A stretch of DNA of 64,000 nucleotides from Paramecium pentaurelia (taxonomy: Eukaryota; Ciliophora; Oligohymenophorea; Peniculida; Parameciidae), in NCBI GenBank assembly GCA_905183005.1, contig CAJJDO010000014.1, positions 125,281 through 189,280 of the forward strand, written 5' to 3'. The position numbers were made by a program, and so were the translations under genes. The stretch's first letter is position 1, and each line of letters opens with the position of its first letter. Below the pieces are notes generated by a model. The model searched no databases. It was given only the letters and a program-made list of their open reading frames with translations, and was not told the origin of the DNA. This document shows, in pieces, positions 26,696 to 39,900 of the stretch.

Positions 26696-28489
26696 TAATA
26701 ATAATAAATAAGTCCAAAATCATCTCCTAAAGCTGTTATTCCTAATCAACATTTAAATATTTAAAATCAAAATAAATAATTAATAATTGATGAATAATAA
26801 TTACCAAAATTAAAAATCAAAAAAGTTATAGGTTATAGATTTAGCGACGTATACATTTAATAATTTCCATGGAATAAGGAAGAATAATTTTATGTTTTAC
26901 CATCAGAATAATTTATTTCAATCAATTACTATACTTAACATAAATAATAGTTAATATTAACTACATAAATATAAGCCATTCATTATAGCATTAAAGGAAT
27001 AATCGTATTACTTAAATAATAAGTCCTAGTATTTGATTTAAAAATGGATTTAATAAAATAATTTGATTTTGCTGGATAATTAAACTGTTCTACTGTATCT
27101 CCATGTGGAAATTATTTATTAATGATAAATGAAAATAGAATTTAAATATATATATTAAGTAGTGGTAAGATTCTGACTTAAACAATAATACATTATGGAA
27201 ATGGTAATATTTATACAGATTGGTGTCATGATTAAGATTTAATGTTTGTTACTCTTAGTGGAATCTAAAATTAATTATGGAGAGTCAATTAAAAAGCATT
27301 ATTAGAATACTGTGATTTAGATATACAACCAACTTATTATTAAAGTAGTGGATATTATAAATAATCTTTGGTAGTTTCATAAGGATAAAAGATTCATCAC
27401 ATTGATATTAAATAAGCTCGTACTCTTTTAACAATTGAAAATGCCACATCTCAAGATATCACTTAAGTAGTATGTACTAAAGAATATGTTCTATTATTTA
27501 CAAATTCACCAAACATATATATTTACACATATCAATTTAATGATAAATAAATTATATCTTTAGATAGTATTCCATTAGGATATTCAAACATATTTTAATA
27601 GGATATAATAGTTGCAACTAGATCTTAGATATGGTTTGTGGATATTCAATCAAGAACAACAGTTAAAATTGAACCTAACATTCCATTAGAACATAAAATT
27701 CTTTGTACTCATTAAGATATGCTGGGTACTTCAGAAGGAACCATAATGATTAATAATGATGAAATTTTAGTTCCAAAAAGATAGTGTTAATAAATTTAAC
27801 ATTATAAGAATTGTATAATAGCTGGATATTCTGATGGTTATTGTAGAATATTTAAAGATTTTTAATTGATAGGTTAAATTTAAGTTGGAAAGAATGTGAC
27901 TGCTTTGGTAGCAAATTCTAAAAATTATTTTGTTGTTGGTAATGAATTAGGGTAATTGTTTTATTGTACTGGTTTAAATGAAATAAAAATGCATGAAATA
28001 ATTAAAGAGAGAGGAGAGTTTGCAATTATTTCTATTGATATTAAGGATAAGTTAATTGCTTATAGTACTGGAAATTAAAAGGTTTCCATATTACATTATA
28101 AAGAAAAAGAAGAGTTTATCATAAAGAAAGCTACATAGATAATTGATGATAATCCTGAATATTATTTAATGGATAGTTATAGATTTAGATCAATTGAATA
28201 ATGCTAAATATAATTTAGTAAAACTAATCAAGAATAAATTATAATGATGTGTTCTTAAATAGTAATCAGAAATTATATTGAACATTTAAATATTATAACA
28301 ATAGAATGTAATGGTATATCGTTTATGCAATTTAATTAATATTTAATAGTTGGTCGAAAAGATGGTACTGTTAGTATGTATGATAATGAAATAGAATTAG
28401 ATAAAGTTCTTATATCCTAGTTTCCTATTCACATGATGCAAAATGACAAAATTGCATATGGAAATATGATTAGTGAATTAATATAATGA
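24121..28489 (+). CDS. WDR90/POC16-like protein: CFAP20 (DUF667) domain plus WD40 repeats
   Basis: ATG 24121 to TGA 28487-28489 gives exactly 1,439 residues after 23- and 26-nt TAG-ending introns. The N-terminal ~170 residues resemble the CFAP20/DUF667 fold: RVLYLDGNMNTVAQITIPV, LHFQIQVPSTGVFIISINY and FKVSISNLFKQ. The rest consists of diverged WD40 repeats forming likely two propellers, with a polyQ linker encoded by (TAA)n at about 26638-26707. This domain order is that of WDR90/POC16, a centriole and basal-body wall protein. The gene starts 38 bp after the NOWA-like gene and ends 10 bp from a convergent gene. Confidence 0.65.
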
Positions 28490-28499
28490 TCTATATACT

Positions 28500-29045
28500 T
28501 CAATGATTAATTAATTCAACATCATTTTGTATTAACACTTTGTCAAACTCTGATTAAATATCTTATCCTGGTAAAGTTGAAGGACTTTTCCATAATGATG
28601 CATGCACAATTACAATTAAACATCCAAGACCCACATAAGTTAATATATGAGGACCTGAAATAGCCAAAATTAGTAAAATATTAACTAAATTTAATGTTAT
28701 TCATGTTACATAGAAGTAAAAGTATCATTTTTTTATCTTAAGTATTAACAAATCCTAAATCAGGTAGGTAATCTAAAATCGAACTTTATTTCATTATATA
28801 TGCCCATCTTCATTTTAATAAAATTATAATACCCTAAATAACTAAGAAAGAGTGTTAACAAAACTGCAAAGTTAGTAAGTCTAGAATATTAATTTATAAT
28901 ACCCTCCAATTGCAATTGCTACTACAACCAATTAAGTATATCTAACACCATAAAGAGAAAAGTTTTCTTATATTCTTAATGATAAAGAATCACTTTTAGG
29001 TAAATTATAGGCTGACAAATCTAATATTCCTGGTTGTGTTTGCAT
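28500..29045 (-). CDS. PRA1-family (prenylated Rab acceptor) membrane protein
   Basis: Four introns (22 TAG, 25 AAG at 28808-28832, 30 TAG, 25 TAG) give exactly 147 residues. The order fits PRA1: an N-terminal SLRIQENFSLYGVRY, two hydrophobic hairpins (TNFAVLLTLFLSYLGWAYIM and MILLLLFNILLILAISGPHI) and a short tail. PRA1 proteins sit in ER/Golgi membranes and act with Rab GTPases. The 25-nt AAG intron is required to read ...SYLG|WAYIMKQRF. The start codon lies 8 bp after the stop of the upstream reductase gene. Confidence 0.7.
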
Positions 29046-29053
29046 TAATTAAA

Positions 29054-29907
29054 TCAATTTTTTTATTTATTTTATAAATATTACAACAATCCATGTTTCC
29101 ATGTACCAATGATATGAGTTTAGATAGTCACTTTACGTAAAGATTGTTGAGCAACTTCTTCAGGTGTGCAAATGAATAACTTAGTTTTGAAATTAACATA
29201 TTTTTTGTTTTAATCTAAAAGATTTGTAGCAATAGGTCCTGGAGTGACAAGTCTAACATCAATTTTTGGTGATAGTTCAATTGCCAATGATCTAGCTAAA
29301 TTTCCAATATAGGCTTTAGTAGAAGATTGTATAGCACATCCACTATGGGGACTTTCTCCTGTTTCTGAACCTACAAACAATATTAAAGATTTTTTGTTTC
29401 TCTATTTCATGTTTGGTACTAAAATTTAACTTAAATAAGTGCAAGCATTAATATTAACATTTATTAAAGTACTAGTTTTTTATTCTTATTCAAATGGATG
29501 CATTTCAAAAGTTCCAACATTATTTATCAAAATAGCAATTTCACCTATTCTGACTATATTTTAATGTAATTCTTTGTAAGCATTTTCACTACATGTATCA
29601 AAATCAAATTAAATTGTTTCCATCTACACATTATATTAATTTTGGATCAACTATTTAGTCTAATCTAATTTTTCTTATGTTCGTCCTATAATAATTATAT
29701 TGTATCCCATTTTTGCTAACTCTATTGCATAAGCTTTTCCAAGACCATCACCTCCTCCTGTTACTAATGCCCATCCATTTCCATATTATCTTCTTAAATT
29801 AGAATTCCATAATAAATGAACAGCTATCGATTAAACTTTTGGCAATATTGTCTAAACAAACCTATATGTACCATCTAATATAATTATGTATATATATACA
29901 TAGCCAT
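29054..29907 (-). CDS. Short-chain dehydrogenase, 3-ketoacyl-CoA reductase/HSD17B12-like
   Basis: ATG 29907 and one 20-nt TAG-ending intron give 277 residues. The N-terminus is short, followed by a Rossmann motif (GWALVTGGGDGLGKAYAIEL), then GYNIIIIGRTQEKL, the NNVG signature, a catalytic Ser segment (LILFVGSETG) and the active-site SSTKAYIGNLARSLAIEL. The Y-x3-K pair appears to be replaced by S-x2-K-AY, so the catalytic Tyr position needs alignment. The NNVG motif is typical of very-long-chain 3-oxoacyl-CoA reductases, which reduce the keto group during fatty-acid elongation in the ER. It is slightly shorter than human HSD17B12 (312 residues). Confidence 0.7.
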
Positions 29908-30004
29908 ATTATCTTTTAAGGTATTCCTGATTGAAATATTTTTAATGATTTAACTTTGTCTATATACTTTAAAATCCCTTAAAATTACATAAATATTAAT
30001 TATT

Positions 30005-30304
30005 ATGAAAACTAATTCTGATATTAAATCCATCTATGATATTGTCAAAGGATTAAACTTTTCTAATAAATAAGCATTAACACTAAAAAAAGAAGTTTTA
30101 TAGTAATTAGAATAGAAATTTAGAAAAACTATTGAATTTAGAATTAAATCTTAATCAATGCATGCTATTCACTCAATTCATACAGGTTCTGTTTCAACAT
30201 AAAGACACAGACAACTATCTTTCAAAATAACTCGATAAAAACCATAAATGCTTTTTAGAAATCAATCATTAGTATCTCTATTAAAAAAAACAAACAATAT
30301 GTGA
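30005..30304 (+). CDS. Small basic hypothetical protein
   Basis: An intronless frame of 99 residues starts MKTNSDIKSIYDIVKGLNFS. It has a Lys/Arg/Gln-rich helical middle and a basic C-terminus (RQLSFKITRQKPQMLFRNQS). No domain is recognised. It starts 97 bp from the divergent reductase gene. At this length a chance frame cannot be fully excluded, but the composition is protein-like. Confidence 0.5.
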
Positions 30305-31212
30305 ATACCAGTTTCTTGATATGTTAATTTTTGACTATTGAATTAAATAATATTAATCATTTAAATCACCTAAAATTAACTTGAGCAGATTAATCCTAAA
30401 TATAACCTATTATTATATTAAAGTTTATCTTGTTTCCAAAATTATGAATATATTTTTAATATATAGATATTACTTCTTGGAGATCCATTTGAACTATTTT
30501 TCTAGATAAAATATTAAGTAAATAATATTTCAGTTAATTATTTAAAAATTATAGATTTTTATAATTAATTTGATCTAATATATTGATTGAATATAATGTA
30601 ATCATTAATTTTTATGTTTTTATTTTATTTAATGTTAATCAACAATATCGTTCAAATGAGATTGGATTCAGAAAAAAAACTTACAATTTTTAAGATTAAC
30701 TAAAAGTTTAGTCATATTATTTAAATAAATTCTACAATTAAATGATTAAACTTTATGATTATATGAATTTTCTATTGATATTAATATAATTTAATGAATG
30801 GAAGTTTAATATTTGTTATTTTATTTAAATATAAAAATAATAGGCTGAATTACTATTTTATTATTCTATAGTATAATAATTCAAATATTTATGTCAATTT
30901 ATATAAATTGATAATTAGGATTATTTTAACTAAATACTCTTAACTCTCAATTATACATCAACAATAATATTTACAGAAAATATATTTTGATTTTAATATT
31001 ATTTTTTTGATTAGATTTACTAACTTAATCTTTAATTTATTTTTCCTTGAGGAGTAAATAAATTTATTAAAAATATATAGATTCAAACTTACTTTTTAAA
31101 AATCACTAAGTATCAAAATTTTTCAATTTGTTGATAATTATCATAATTATTAAAAATTATCCTAACAAAATATATCAAGAATAGTATTAATAAATATTAA
31201 TAATTTTAAGAA
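30305..31212. other. AT-rich intergenic region, no gene seen
   Basis: About 900 bp of very AT-rich sequence with no convincing frame, RNA gene or tandem repeat. It should contain the promoter of the downstream plus-strand membrane-protein gene. Confidence 0.5.
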
Positions 31213-32679
31213 ATGAGTCTTTTAGTGAATTATTTAAAATAGATAGATTTTTTTGGAGCTCCCTTAGTTTAACAAATTGACAAGGAACAATCCATTTATA
31301 AAAGTATATTTGGTGGAGTAATGACATTACTAATTTGTTCAGCTAGTCTTTCGTATGCCATCTGGGTTATCTATTTATGGTAAATAAACTAATTTAGTCC
31401 AAAAATTTCAAGTTCTGTTTATGTTTCAAACTTTGAATTATTGGATCTAAATTATGATGTTGTCAAAATTTGTTATTACAAATATGAAGAAAATTTAATT
31501 GATCCCTTTGAAGCTAAAGTGCTTCTTCCTTTAATAATTTATACAGAAAACTATACATTTACTGAAACTAAAGTATTAAACTTATCTGACTAAACATCAT
31601 ATTACGGAAATAGATTTGTAATTCCATAAATGAAATTAGGATTCACAGATGTAAATGGTTAATTGATAACAACATCAGAAATGTATATATAGATAGTTAA
31701 ATGTACACCTGAACTATTATAAGAAGGAGAATAATGTGCAACAGAGGAAATCAGTAATTAATTTTTTAATCAAGCACAGAATATTATTATCATGTAAGTA
31801 TAATACAAATAGTTAAATTCCAAAGATGGATCAATTTAGTCTAGTATATAAGAATTTTTTGTTTAAGTAGAAAAACTTAATTGTTATACTTTGAATACAT
31901 TTTTATAAAGTAGTTTTTATGAAGTAAAAGATTCATTTCTTTTTGGATCTCCAAAATATTTTGAATTTGTTAATGGAGCTTTAATATAACCATAAACAAA
32001 TTCAATTTAATATTGTTAATAAGCATATGGGGATGAAACATATGCATCTTTATATGTGGTTATGAAAGGAAATCAAGTAAAAACTATTTTTGAATATCCA
32101 AATGCAGGTGATTTACTTGCTAATATTGGATCAATTGTTTCAATTTTATTTATGGTTAGACATATTATAGTAATATTCAATTCCTATTATTTAAATGAAA
32201 AAATAGTACATGACTTAATTACTTATTATTATCCGCAATTTCCTTAGATTAAGATATACAAAAATTGGAAAAGAGATATTATTAAAGTTGTTCTTCATAA
32301 TTAATAAATTGATTTAAATGAATACTTAAAGTTTTATGAAAACATAAAATAAAAAATAGAACAAAAACTAACCTTTGTTAATATTATCTATGAAATATCT
32401 AGAATCTATATTTTGATACGTGCAGATAAATTATAAAATGAGATTAAAAAATGTCATTCAGTTGGATTAAAACTTGATCATCTCAAATTATCTAGTGTTG
32501 TAATTGATCCATTTTCTAAATCCAGTTGCACTTCTAGAGAAATAGAGGAACAAACACTTAATGATGAAGATATTGGAATTCTTTCTTTATAAGAACGATA
32601 AAATTAATCTAAAATCTAAATACCTGATGAAGAGGCTGATTTGATCAATTTTTATGACATAAATAAAATTAAATCTTGA
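31213..32679 (+). CDS. Ciliate two-TM membrane protein, paralogue of the gene at 1827
   Basis: An intronless frame of 488 residues, the same length as the minus-strand gene at 1827-3293. Aligned blocks are NYLKQIDFFGAPLVQQID at the start, TM1 around 36-56 (SASLSYAIWVIYLWQ), DPFEAKVLLPLIIY near 95, a second TM near 290-315 (NIGSIVSILFMVRHIIVIF) and an acidic tail ending DINKIKS. Such a layout puts about 230 residues on the far side of the membrane. The function is unknown; it appears to be a ciliate-specific family with at least two members here. Confidence 0.75.
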
Positions 32680-32915
32680 TATAATTATGATTTAATAAAT
32701 TAAAACATATTACAAAATTTCTTATACAGTTTTACAGTCTTATTTAATATTATTTAAATTTAATAGACAATTTTTTAAGTAGTCATATATTATAAATTTA
32801 TACTTAAAATAATAATTATTGATATCTGAAATAATATAAAAACATAATATAGTATTTATAATTTATTGAAAATACATTTATTATATAAGTAAATGTAAAA
32901 TCTATTTTTTGGCTC

Positions 32916-35277
32916 TCATTTTAAACTTAATAGATTGAGACTATTTTCAATGGCATGTTAATAAAGCGTAAAGAAAAGATTTGGGAATTGTTTACTCCAG
33001 TAATCAAAGCAAGTTTCATCGGTTGGTCCTAAAAGTAATTTACAATCTTCTGTAAGTTAATGATAATGATTTTTTGTATTACGGATAAGCTATCTTAATA
33101 TATTAATGATACTCTAATTAGTTATTAAGCTTATGTTTGATCATATCCTCTAATTTAACATTTTAGTATCATTCCACATCTTGTTCCCCAATTATCTTTA
33201 AAAACTGAATTTGTTATAAATCTTTCATGTATTGAAACTTGATCATTTGGTAAAGGGTATGTTTCTACATAATCACTAAATTCACAAATGAAAGATAGCT
33301 TTTTTTATTTGGTCCAAAAGTATGGATGTGTAAAAATACTTTAAGGATTTGTTATTGATTAATCTAAAATAAGTTTTAACAATAAATCCTTGGTTTCCAA
33401 TTCTTTTATATTAAATTTTTTGAATCTTTCTATAAGAAATTTCATATCAATTACTTATCTAAAAATATTTAGTTGCATTACTTTTATGAAATATCATCAC
33501 CTTTAGATAACAAGAAATAAAAAATCAGACCTAATTACTATAAAGGTGTATAATTAATTTTCTTGATTACTTTTTTATCATTAAGATTTTCTTAATAATA
33601 ATCTGTTAATGTTGATAGTCCAAAATCTGCTAATTTTATCTTTAAATCTTAACTGAATAAAACATTATCAGGAGTTATACCATGATGTTAAGTATTATTT
33701 TCTATCAAAGTCTATATAGCATTCAAAAGATCTAAGAAAACTTCCTTATAAAATTCTGGATTTTAAAGTATTTATTTAATATTAATTTTTTAAGTTTCAT
33801 TTACTTTTGAACATGATTCATATTTTATAAATTCTCTTAGATTTATTATACATTTTTCCATAGCCAAATATAGATAATCATTTCTTTTCTCAAAAAAAAA
33901 TAATTTATTTATTTAAGGAGAATTTAAAAGCATTTATTTAGATATTGATTCTTCAAGTAATTTCTCTAAATATTTATTTTATAGATTCTTTAGATTAATT
34001 TCTTTGACTGCTACTATTTTTCCTTGAAATATACCTTCATATACATAAGTTCCATTGATTCCAACTCCAAGAATTCGTTCTTTATTAATTTATATTTCCT
34101 TAGACTTTATGTATATATATTAAACTTATGGTTCTTTAACAATAACAACCTCTTTAGGTTTTTATTTTTTAGATGAAAGCAAAGGTATGTAGGCTATTAC
34201 CATTGATAACAATAATATAGTTAAAAATTGATTAGTGTAATTTTCAACTACCTAACATTATTCCACTTTTTCTGATGTTTTTTCTTATTAATATAGAACA
34301 ACTTAAGTTTAAAATTTAATCTTTTAGAATTAATTCAAACATTGTTTAAATAGAGTATTTTTATAGACTCCTAAAGCATGAGAACTGGAATTAGAATCCT
34401 ATTAGCATTGTCCTTCTATTTCACATTGATAATGATTATTAACAATAGACATTACTGTTAAACCAGTATTTTTAGTATGATCTTTAGAAAATACTATTGA
34501 ATATAATCCTTCATCTGGTGTATATTCAAATATTTCAAATACATCATCATCTAAATAGAGATCAAGTGTTTTATTAGACCATTGAATTTAGATTCCAGTA
34601 TTAGTTTTATAAATGATAGTAGAATTAGAATATTTTGCTTAAGTTAAATCTCCACGTAAGTATTTAAGTAAAAAATTAATTTATATTCTAGAATTATGTT
34701 GTTGAGAATCTTCATACTCTAAATCTGAAATAAACTTCTATTTAACATGAATTAACACTCCTTTTTCATACATTTTTGGTTAACTTAAGAGCTATTAAAT
34801 ATCATATTGAGTCAATTCTTTTATATTTCCTGTAGCAATATCTAAAAAATACATTAATTCATTATTATAGGTAAGTGAATTTTAAAACATACTACAAGTC
34901 TTAAATAATATATCTAAATCTTCTGAAGGTATTTCCTAATATAGATGTTCTTATTACATAAAATCCATCATCATAAAATAGAAATGAACCATCTTTATAT
35001 GGTTTCATAAAGTAAGTTCCATTCTATATACCATCTGATTAGAGTGATATACCTAGTTCTGATCTCCATCTTATTTGTTGATACTTTAAGTCATATTTGT
35101 AAATTAACCCATTCTTAGTAACAATCTAATGTATAACATTTATAATACTAACAACTTATCTTATAACAAAGTATCGTATTTGCTATATAATTTAACATCT
35201 CCACAGATGATAATTCCCATACATAGAAAAAAAACAAGCATAAAAATATATATTATAAAATAATAATGTTTATTCAT
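32916..35277 (-). CDS. IRE1-like ER stress sensor (lumenal domain, degenerate kinase, KEN RNase)
   Basis: The N-terminal signal (YFIIYIFMLVFFL) precedes a lumenal region with NGLIYKYDLKYQQIRW and DGSFLFYDDGFY. A TM follows (FLTILLLSMVIAYIPLL), then a kinase domain (RILGVGINGTYVYEG, IVAVKEIN) and a C-terminal KEN RNase (HPYFWTKQKKL, LIRLIRNTKNHYHQL, LGPTDETCFDYWSKQFPNLF). Several 22-25-nt TAG introns join these in frame; one small intron remains unplaced. RNase residues R-N...H are kept, but the kinase HRDLKP is HHGITPDN, lacking the catalytic Asp and Lys; DFG is kept. It probably splices or decays RNA in the unfolded-protein response. The first ATG overlaps the SUMO stop; a Met 12 codons on is an alternative start. 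Confidence 0.8.
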
Positions 35278-35592
35278 AAAAATTTCATACCTCCCACTTG
35301 CTCAATAACAACATCAATTTCATCTCCAGTCTCCATTCCAATCTAATTAATATTATATAATTCAAACATCAGCAGGGGTTTGAGTCTCTAAAATTCTTTC
35401 TCCATCAAATAAGAATCTCACATTTTAGATTTGAAGCTAAAATATTTAGTTCATAATTACATTTTGTCTTGAACAATAAGCATCCATCAATTTCTTGAAT
35501 TGAGTTTATTTCTTTATTTTAAAGAAAACCTCTTCTCCATCTTAAGATTTAACTTTTAAGTTCAAATATTCAGCTTATGATTGATCTGCCAT
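35274..35592 (-). CDS. SUMO
   Basis: Two introns (24 and 25 nt, TAG acceptors) give exactly 89 residues. The sequence follows SUMO closely: YLNLKVKSQDGEEVFFKIKK, FKKLMDAYCSRQN, VRFLFDGERI, QTPADIGMETGDEIDVVIEQ, then VGG and a four-residue tail MKFL. The di-Gly is the conjugation site and the tail would be trimmed by a SUMO protease. In ciliates SUMO is linked to nuclear events, including programmed DNA elimination. Its TGA overlaps the ATG of the downstream IRE1-like gene (ATGA). Confidence 0.9.
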
Positions 35593-35802
35593 GTTTTTTT
35601 AATTTAATTAATTATTTATACAATCTCACTCATTTTTGGTAATATTCTAATATAAATTCTTAGTTTTAATATTAAACATAAACAATAAACAAAATATCTG
35701 TTATCAAAAGAACTTTCATCATTTCATTGTCGAATCAATCAAAGTTTTTAGAATTTATTAAAAATTATTAATCTATTTACGATCGGGTGAACCCTATTTA
35801 TT

Positions 35803-36480
35803 TCAAAATTTATATTACTTCATCATTTTCTTTTATATGAAATTACTGAACCTTATCATTATACTATTACATTTCTTCATACACTTCCTTAAAAATTGTA
35901 TTTCTTCTATTGTTTATACATATAAAGGCTTCAAACAATTTAAAATAACACTCTAAGTAAATAATAAATAATTATTCATACATTTAAATATCTAATTTAT
36001 AGCAGGTGTATTTATTATCCATAAATTAAACAAATGATTTACTTCACCTACACTGTAATTATGTACTATACAGTCATAATTCATAGGTTGAGAACTCCAA
36101 ACGAATGAATCATCATTTGTACTTTATGTCATTGTTTCACTATTATCTGCTAGAATACATAAACAAAAACAGTTTACTGTTTTCAATCATATTTTAGAGT
36201 CTCTTTGGACTTAGAGTTAAATCATCTATCATAATTAGGATGAAATGAGATTGTTAAGTTGTCTTTAAAATTTAATTTCCTCCAAAGCAATCAAATGTAA
36301 ATTAAGAATTCATAATAAAACCTTCAATAGTTTCAGTTTCTTATACATAGGTCCTTCTTTTTTATTATTTTTCCATTTTTGCAATTTTCTAATTAAATAA
36401 TGATATCTATTAAATACATTTATATAATCTTATTCAGAATCTGCATGTACTCCTCCACTTCTCATTCTTCTTAAACTCAT
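35803..36480 (-). CDS. Hypothetical protein
   Basis: ATG 36480 to TGA 35803-35805 with 29-nt and 28-nt TAG-ending introns gives 206 residues. The N-terminus is basic (MSLRRMRSGG), the middle is Ser/Thr/Asn-rich, and the C-terminal half contains several Cys (CMNNY, LNCLKPL, KCMKKC) and ends in a basic stretch. No domain is recognised. Removal of both introns is needed to keep the frame open, which supports a real gene. Confidence 0.55.
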
Positions 36481-36988
36481 TTTTTAAAAACTAAATTTGT
36501 TTATTTCTTTTTATTTATTTATTTAAAAAAAAACACAATCATTTAATCATATAAATATTTAATCAACTTAAATAATAACAATTATAACGATTCATATTGT
36601 AAATTAGACTTCATTATACAACTCAATATAAAAAAACTAAATTTAAGACAATTGTTATTTTTAATATGAAACCTTTATTTTAATATATATTAATAAAGTT
36701 TTAAATGCAATATTTTGATTAGTTTATGTTTCAAAATTTTAATTAATTAATAAAATATTTGAATTTATGTAATAAAAACCTTAAGAGATTTTTATTACAT
36801 AAATTATTCATTTAATCAATAAACCTTAATAAGAATTACTTATATTTAATAAGATAATATTTAGAGTAAGAATTAATTATTAAACTTTAATTTAATTTTT
36901 ATGAAACTAAAATGTTTAACAAAGTTTCATAAATGTAGAAATTTAAATTATTACATTTAAATAAATTAATATACTTTATTAAATTAAA
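36481..36988. other. AT-rich intergenic region, no gene seen
   Basis: About 500 bp of AT-rich sequence between the 5' end of one minus-strand gene and the 3' end of the next. No coding frame or recognisable element is visible. Confidence 0.5.
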
Positions 36989-39900
36989 TCATAAATAGAA
37001 ATTTGAATTTTCTCTATTCCTTTATATTATTGGTTAGCTTCCACTATTTGGTTAGCTTCCACTAATGGATTAGCTTATGATAATTGATTAGGTTGCACTA
37101 ATACTAGAATTTATAAGGCTCTTTTGTTACTATAACCTTATAATAGGTATTTCTAATTCATTATTATTATCTTCATTTTTATTTTATAATTTTTTTATTT
37201 TAGATAATTCTAAATTTTATGATGATCTTGCTTATCTTTTCATATAATTAAGTAGAGTATCTTTAGAAACCTTCATTGTAAACATTAATAAATCAAGAAT
37301 AAACATAGATAATACAGATAATGCAAGACTTAAATAAAATGCAGGACTGGAAAATAACATCCTAGTAGTACCATAGATTGATGATTGAGGAATAATATTT
37401 GAAACCCACATATATGCAAAATATGTGCCTAAACTTGTTCCAAGATAAGCAATCCAAGTTATTATTGTCCAAAATTAAGTATTCAAGGCTAATTTCAAAG
37501 TGACAAGCTGATGATAAAGAATTAGTTTACAATCATGATAGCAGTCGACATTGACATACTGAAAAACCAAAAATCATTATTTAAACCAGTGTGTTTGATA
37601 AATGTTGTATCATTTAATTCGAAATAAAAAGAAAAAAAGCAAGCTAATCCTTAAAAGACACCTATAAAAAACCATTTAAAGAATCTAATTAATAATATGT
37701 TGTTTACTTTTCACTTGTAAATACTGTATTTCTTTATCCTATATAATATAATAGAGGATAATTTTATCTAAGAATATCATTTTCTTCTTCCCCTTCTTTA
37801 ATTCTTCTACTACCTAAAATAGTTTATTTTCTTTTAGATGTATAAAAAACATCTTCATCAAAGATTGCTCTTATAACAACAGGCAAGAATGTAAATACTG
37901 TATTGTAAAAGGATACAAAACTATATATAAATATAAATATTTACAATTAATCAAAGACACTTGTTCCAGTATTTCCACAAAAGAATGCAAAATAAAATTA
38001 TGGAATAGTAAATATAATGTTTTTGTAGAAGAAGTACAAGATCATTTCAGAAATACGTATATAATTCTATCTTCCATGATATAACACTAATTTCCAAAGA
38101 CATTTAAATTATCCAATTGCATAATTACTAGCTTAGACTGCTCTCATACCTTCTTATCCATATATACCTATTCCAATATGTGCTTCTTAAATCATATTTA
38201 CATCATTTGCACCATCTCCAATAGCTAATGTAATTTTACCAAGTGAATTTTTCACTAATCTTACCATATCAGCTTTTTATTTAGGAGTAACTCTACAACA
38301 GATTACTGTATGTAAAAATGGTACTAAAGTAATTAAATAATTAGTTAATTTCTCATCATCAATTAAAGTTGCTAATACTATCCCTTCAATTATAATAGCT
38401 CGTTTAGTTGATTATTTATTAATAATATGATCAGCAACATCATTAAATATTTTTATTGATTCACATCCTGGTGTTAAAAAGAATACATCCATATTTTCTT
38501 ATAATAGATTACAAGATCTACCAATATTTTCTGCAGTTTCTAATTTATCTCCAGTTAACATCCAAACATTTATATTTGCTTTTAAAAAATCAGCTAAGGT
38601 TTCTGGAACATCATCTTATAATTTGTCTTCTACTGCTGTTGCTCCTATTAGTGTTAAATCTTTTTCAATTTAATTGATAAGCTCATTTTAAAGTTTTTCT
38701 GTTTCTCCACTTCCTAAAGCATCATTCATACTTCTTGAAAATTAATTAAATTATTCTTCACTAAGTACACGCATGGCTAAACACAATGTTCTAAGTCCTT
38801 TTCTTGAAAACATATCAAGTTTTTAATCTATTCCATCTAAAAATTTTTAATTTGGAGATAATCTAGCCTTTATTATTGCATCTGCTCCTTTAGTATATAA
38901 TTTTATAATTCCATTATGTTTGACAATAACAGACATTCTTTTTCTATCACTATTAAATTCAAATGAAAATAAAAGCTCAACTTTTTCAATTTAACCAAGT
39001 ACATCAATTTCCATTATACCCATTGTTATACCTTTATATATAACATTAAGTCTTCTAGCAGCATCAACCAAAGCTATCTCATCTGGAGAAGGACCTTAAT
39101 ATATAAATGTTCCATCTTCTTAGTATTCTAAAACACATTCATGACATGTAGCTAAAAGCATTAAATTTTCTCTAACTAAGTCACCTTAATTATGAATGAC
39201 ATATTTATCAATCATTAAATCTAAAATAGGATTTTTTTAAGGATCTTTTTCTGTAATAATTTACTAGATTTTATCTCCTGAAAATGCATATTCGATACCA
39301 GCCTTCTCATTCACTAAAGTTGATCTTCTTCTATGTAAAGTACTTTATCTCCTTAGAATTTAATTTCCAACAAATGTTGTTATTTCTTATTTACTAAACA
39401 TTGTTATATCACCATATATGGAATCTCCACAAACACATAATTTGAATTCCATTTTATTACATGTTAGAGTTCCTGTTTTATCAGAAAATATATATTAAAC
39501 TTAACCAAGTTCTTCATTAATTGTTGTACTAAACACTTTTACATATTTATCATTTTCAGCTGAATACATTTCTGTATCTTTTTACATAAAGAATCCTTAT
39601 CCAACTTTAACAAATTCTAAAGAGACAATTAAACTGATTGGAATTAATGTATTTAATAGTAAAAAATAAGCAGCAAAAGTCATTAAAGATGCCAATGCAC
39701 AATTAGGGATATCTGGATCATAAATTTCATTTTATTCATTATAAGATTGATATCCTGCAAAATTTCTACTAAAATAACTAAAATTTTAACTCTAAATTTA
39801 ACAATTGATACCATAAACAATTGCTAAAACAATACAAATAATAGCTTGCATAATTAAAATATAAATAATCCTTAGATTAATAAGTTTATCTATATTACTA

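Noticed and set aside
31213..32679. Considered as evidence for a translocated or mobile segment, because of similarity to 1827-3293
   Set aside because: Similarity is limited to protein level within the genes, with no flanking repeats or shared intergenic sequence, so ordinary gene duplication explains it.
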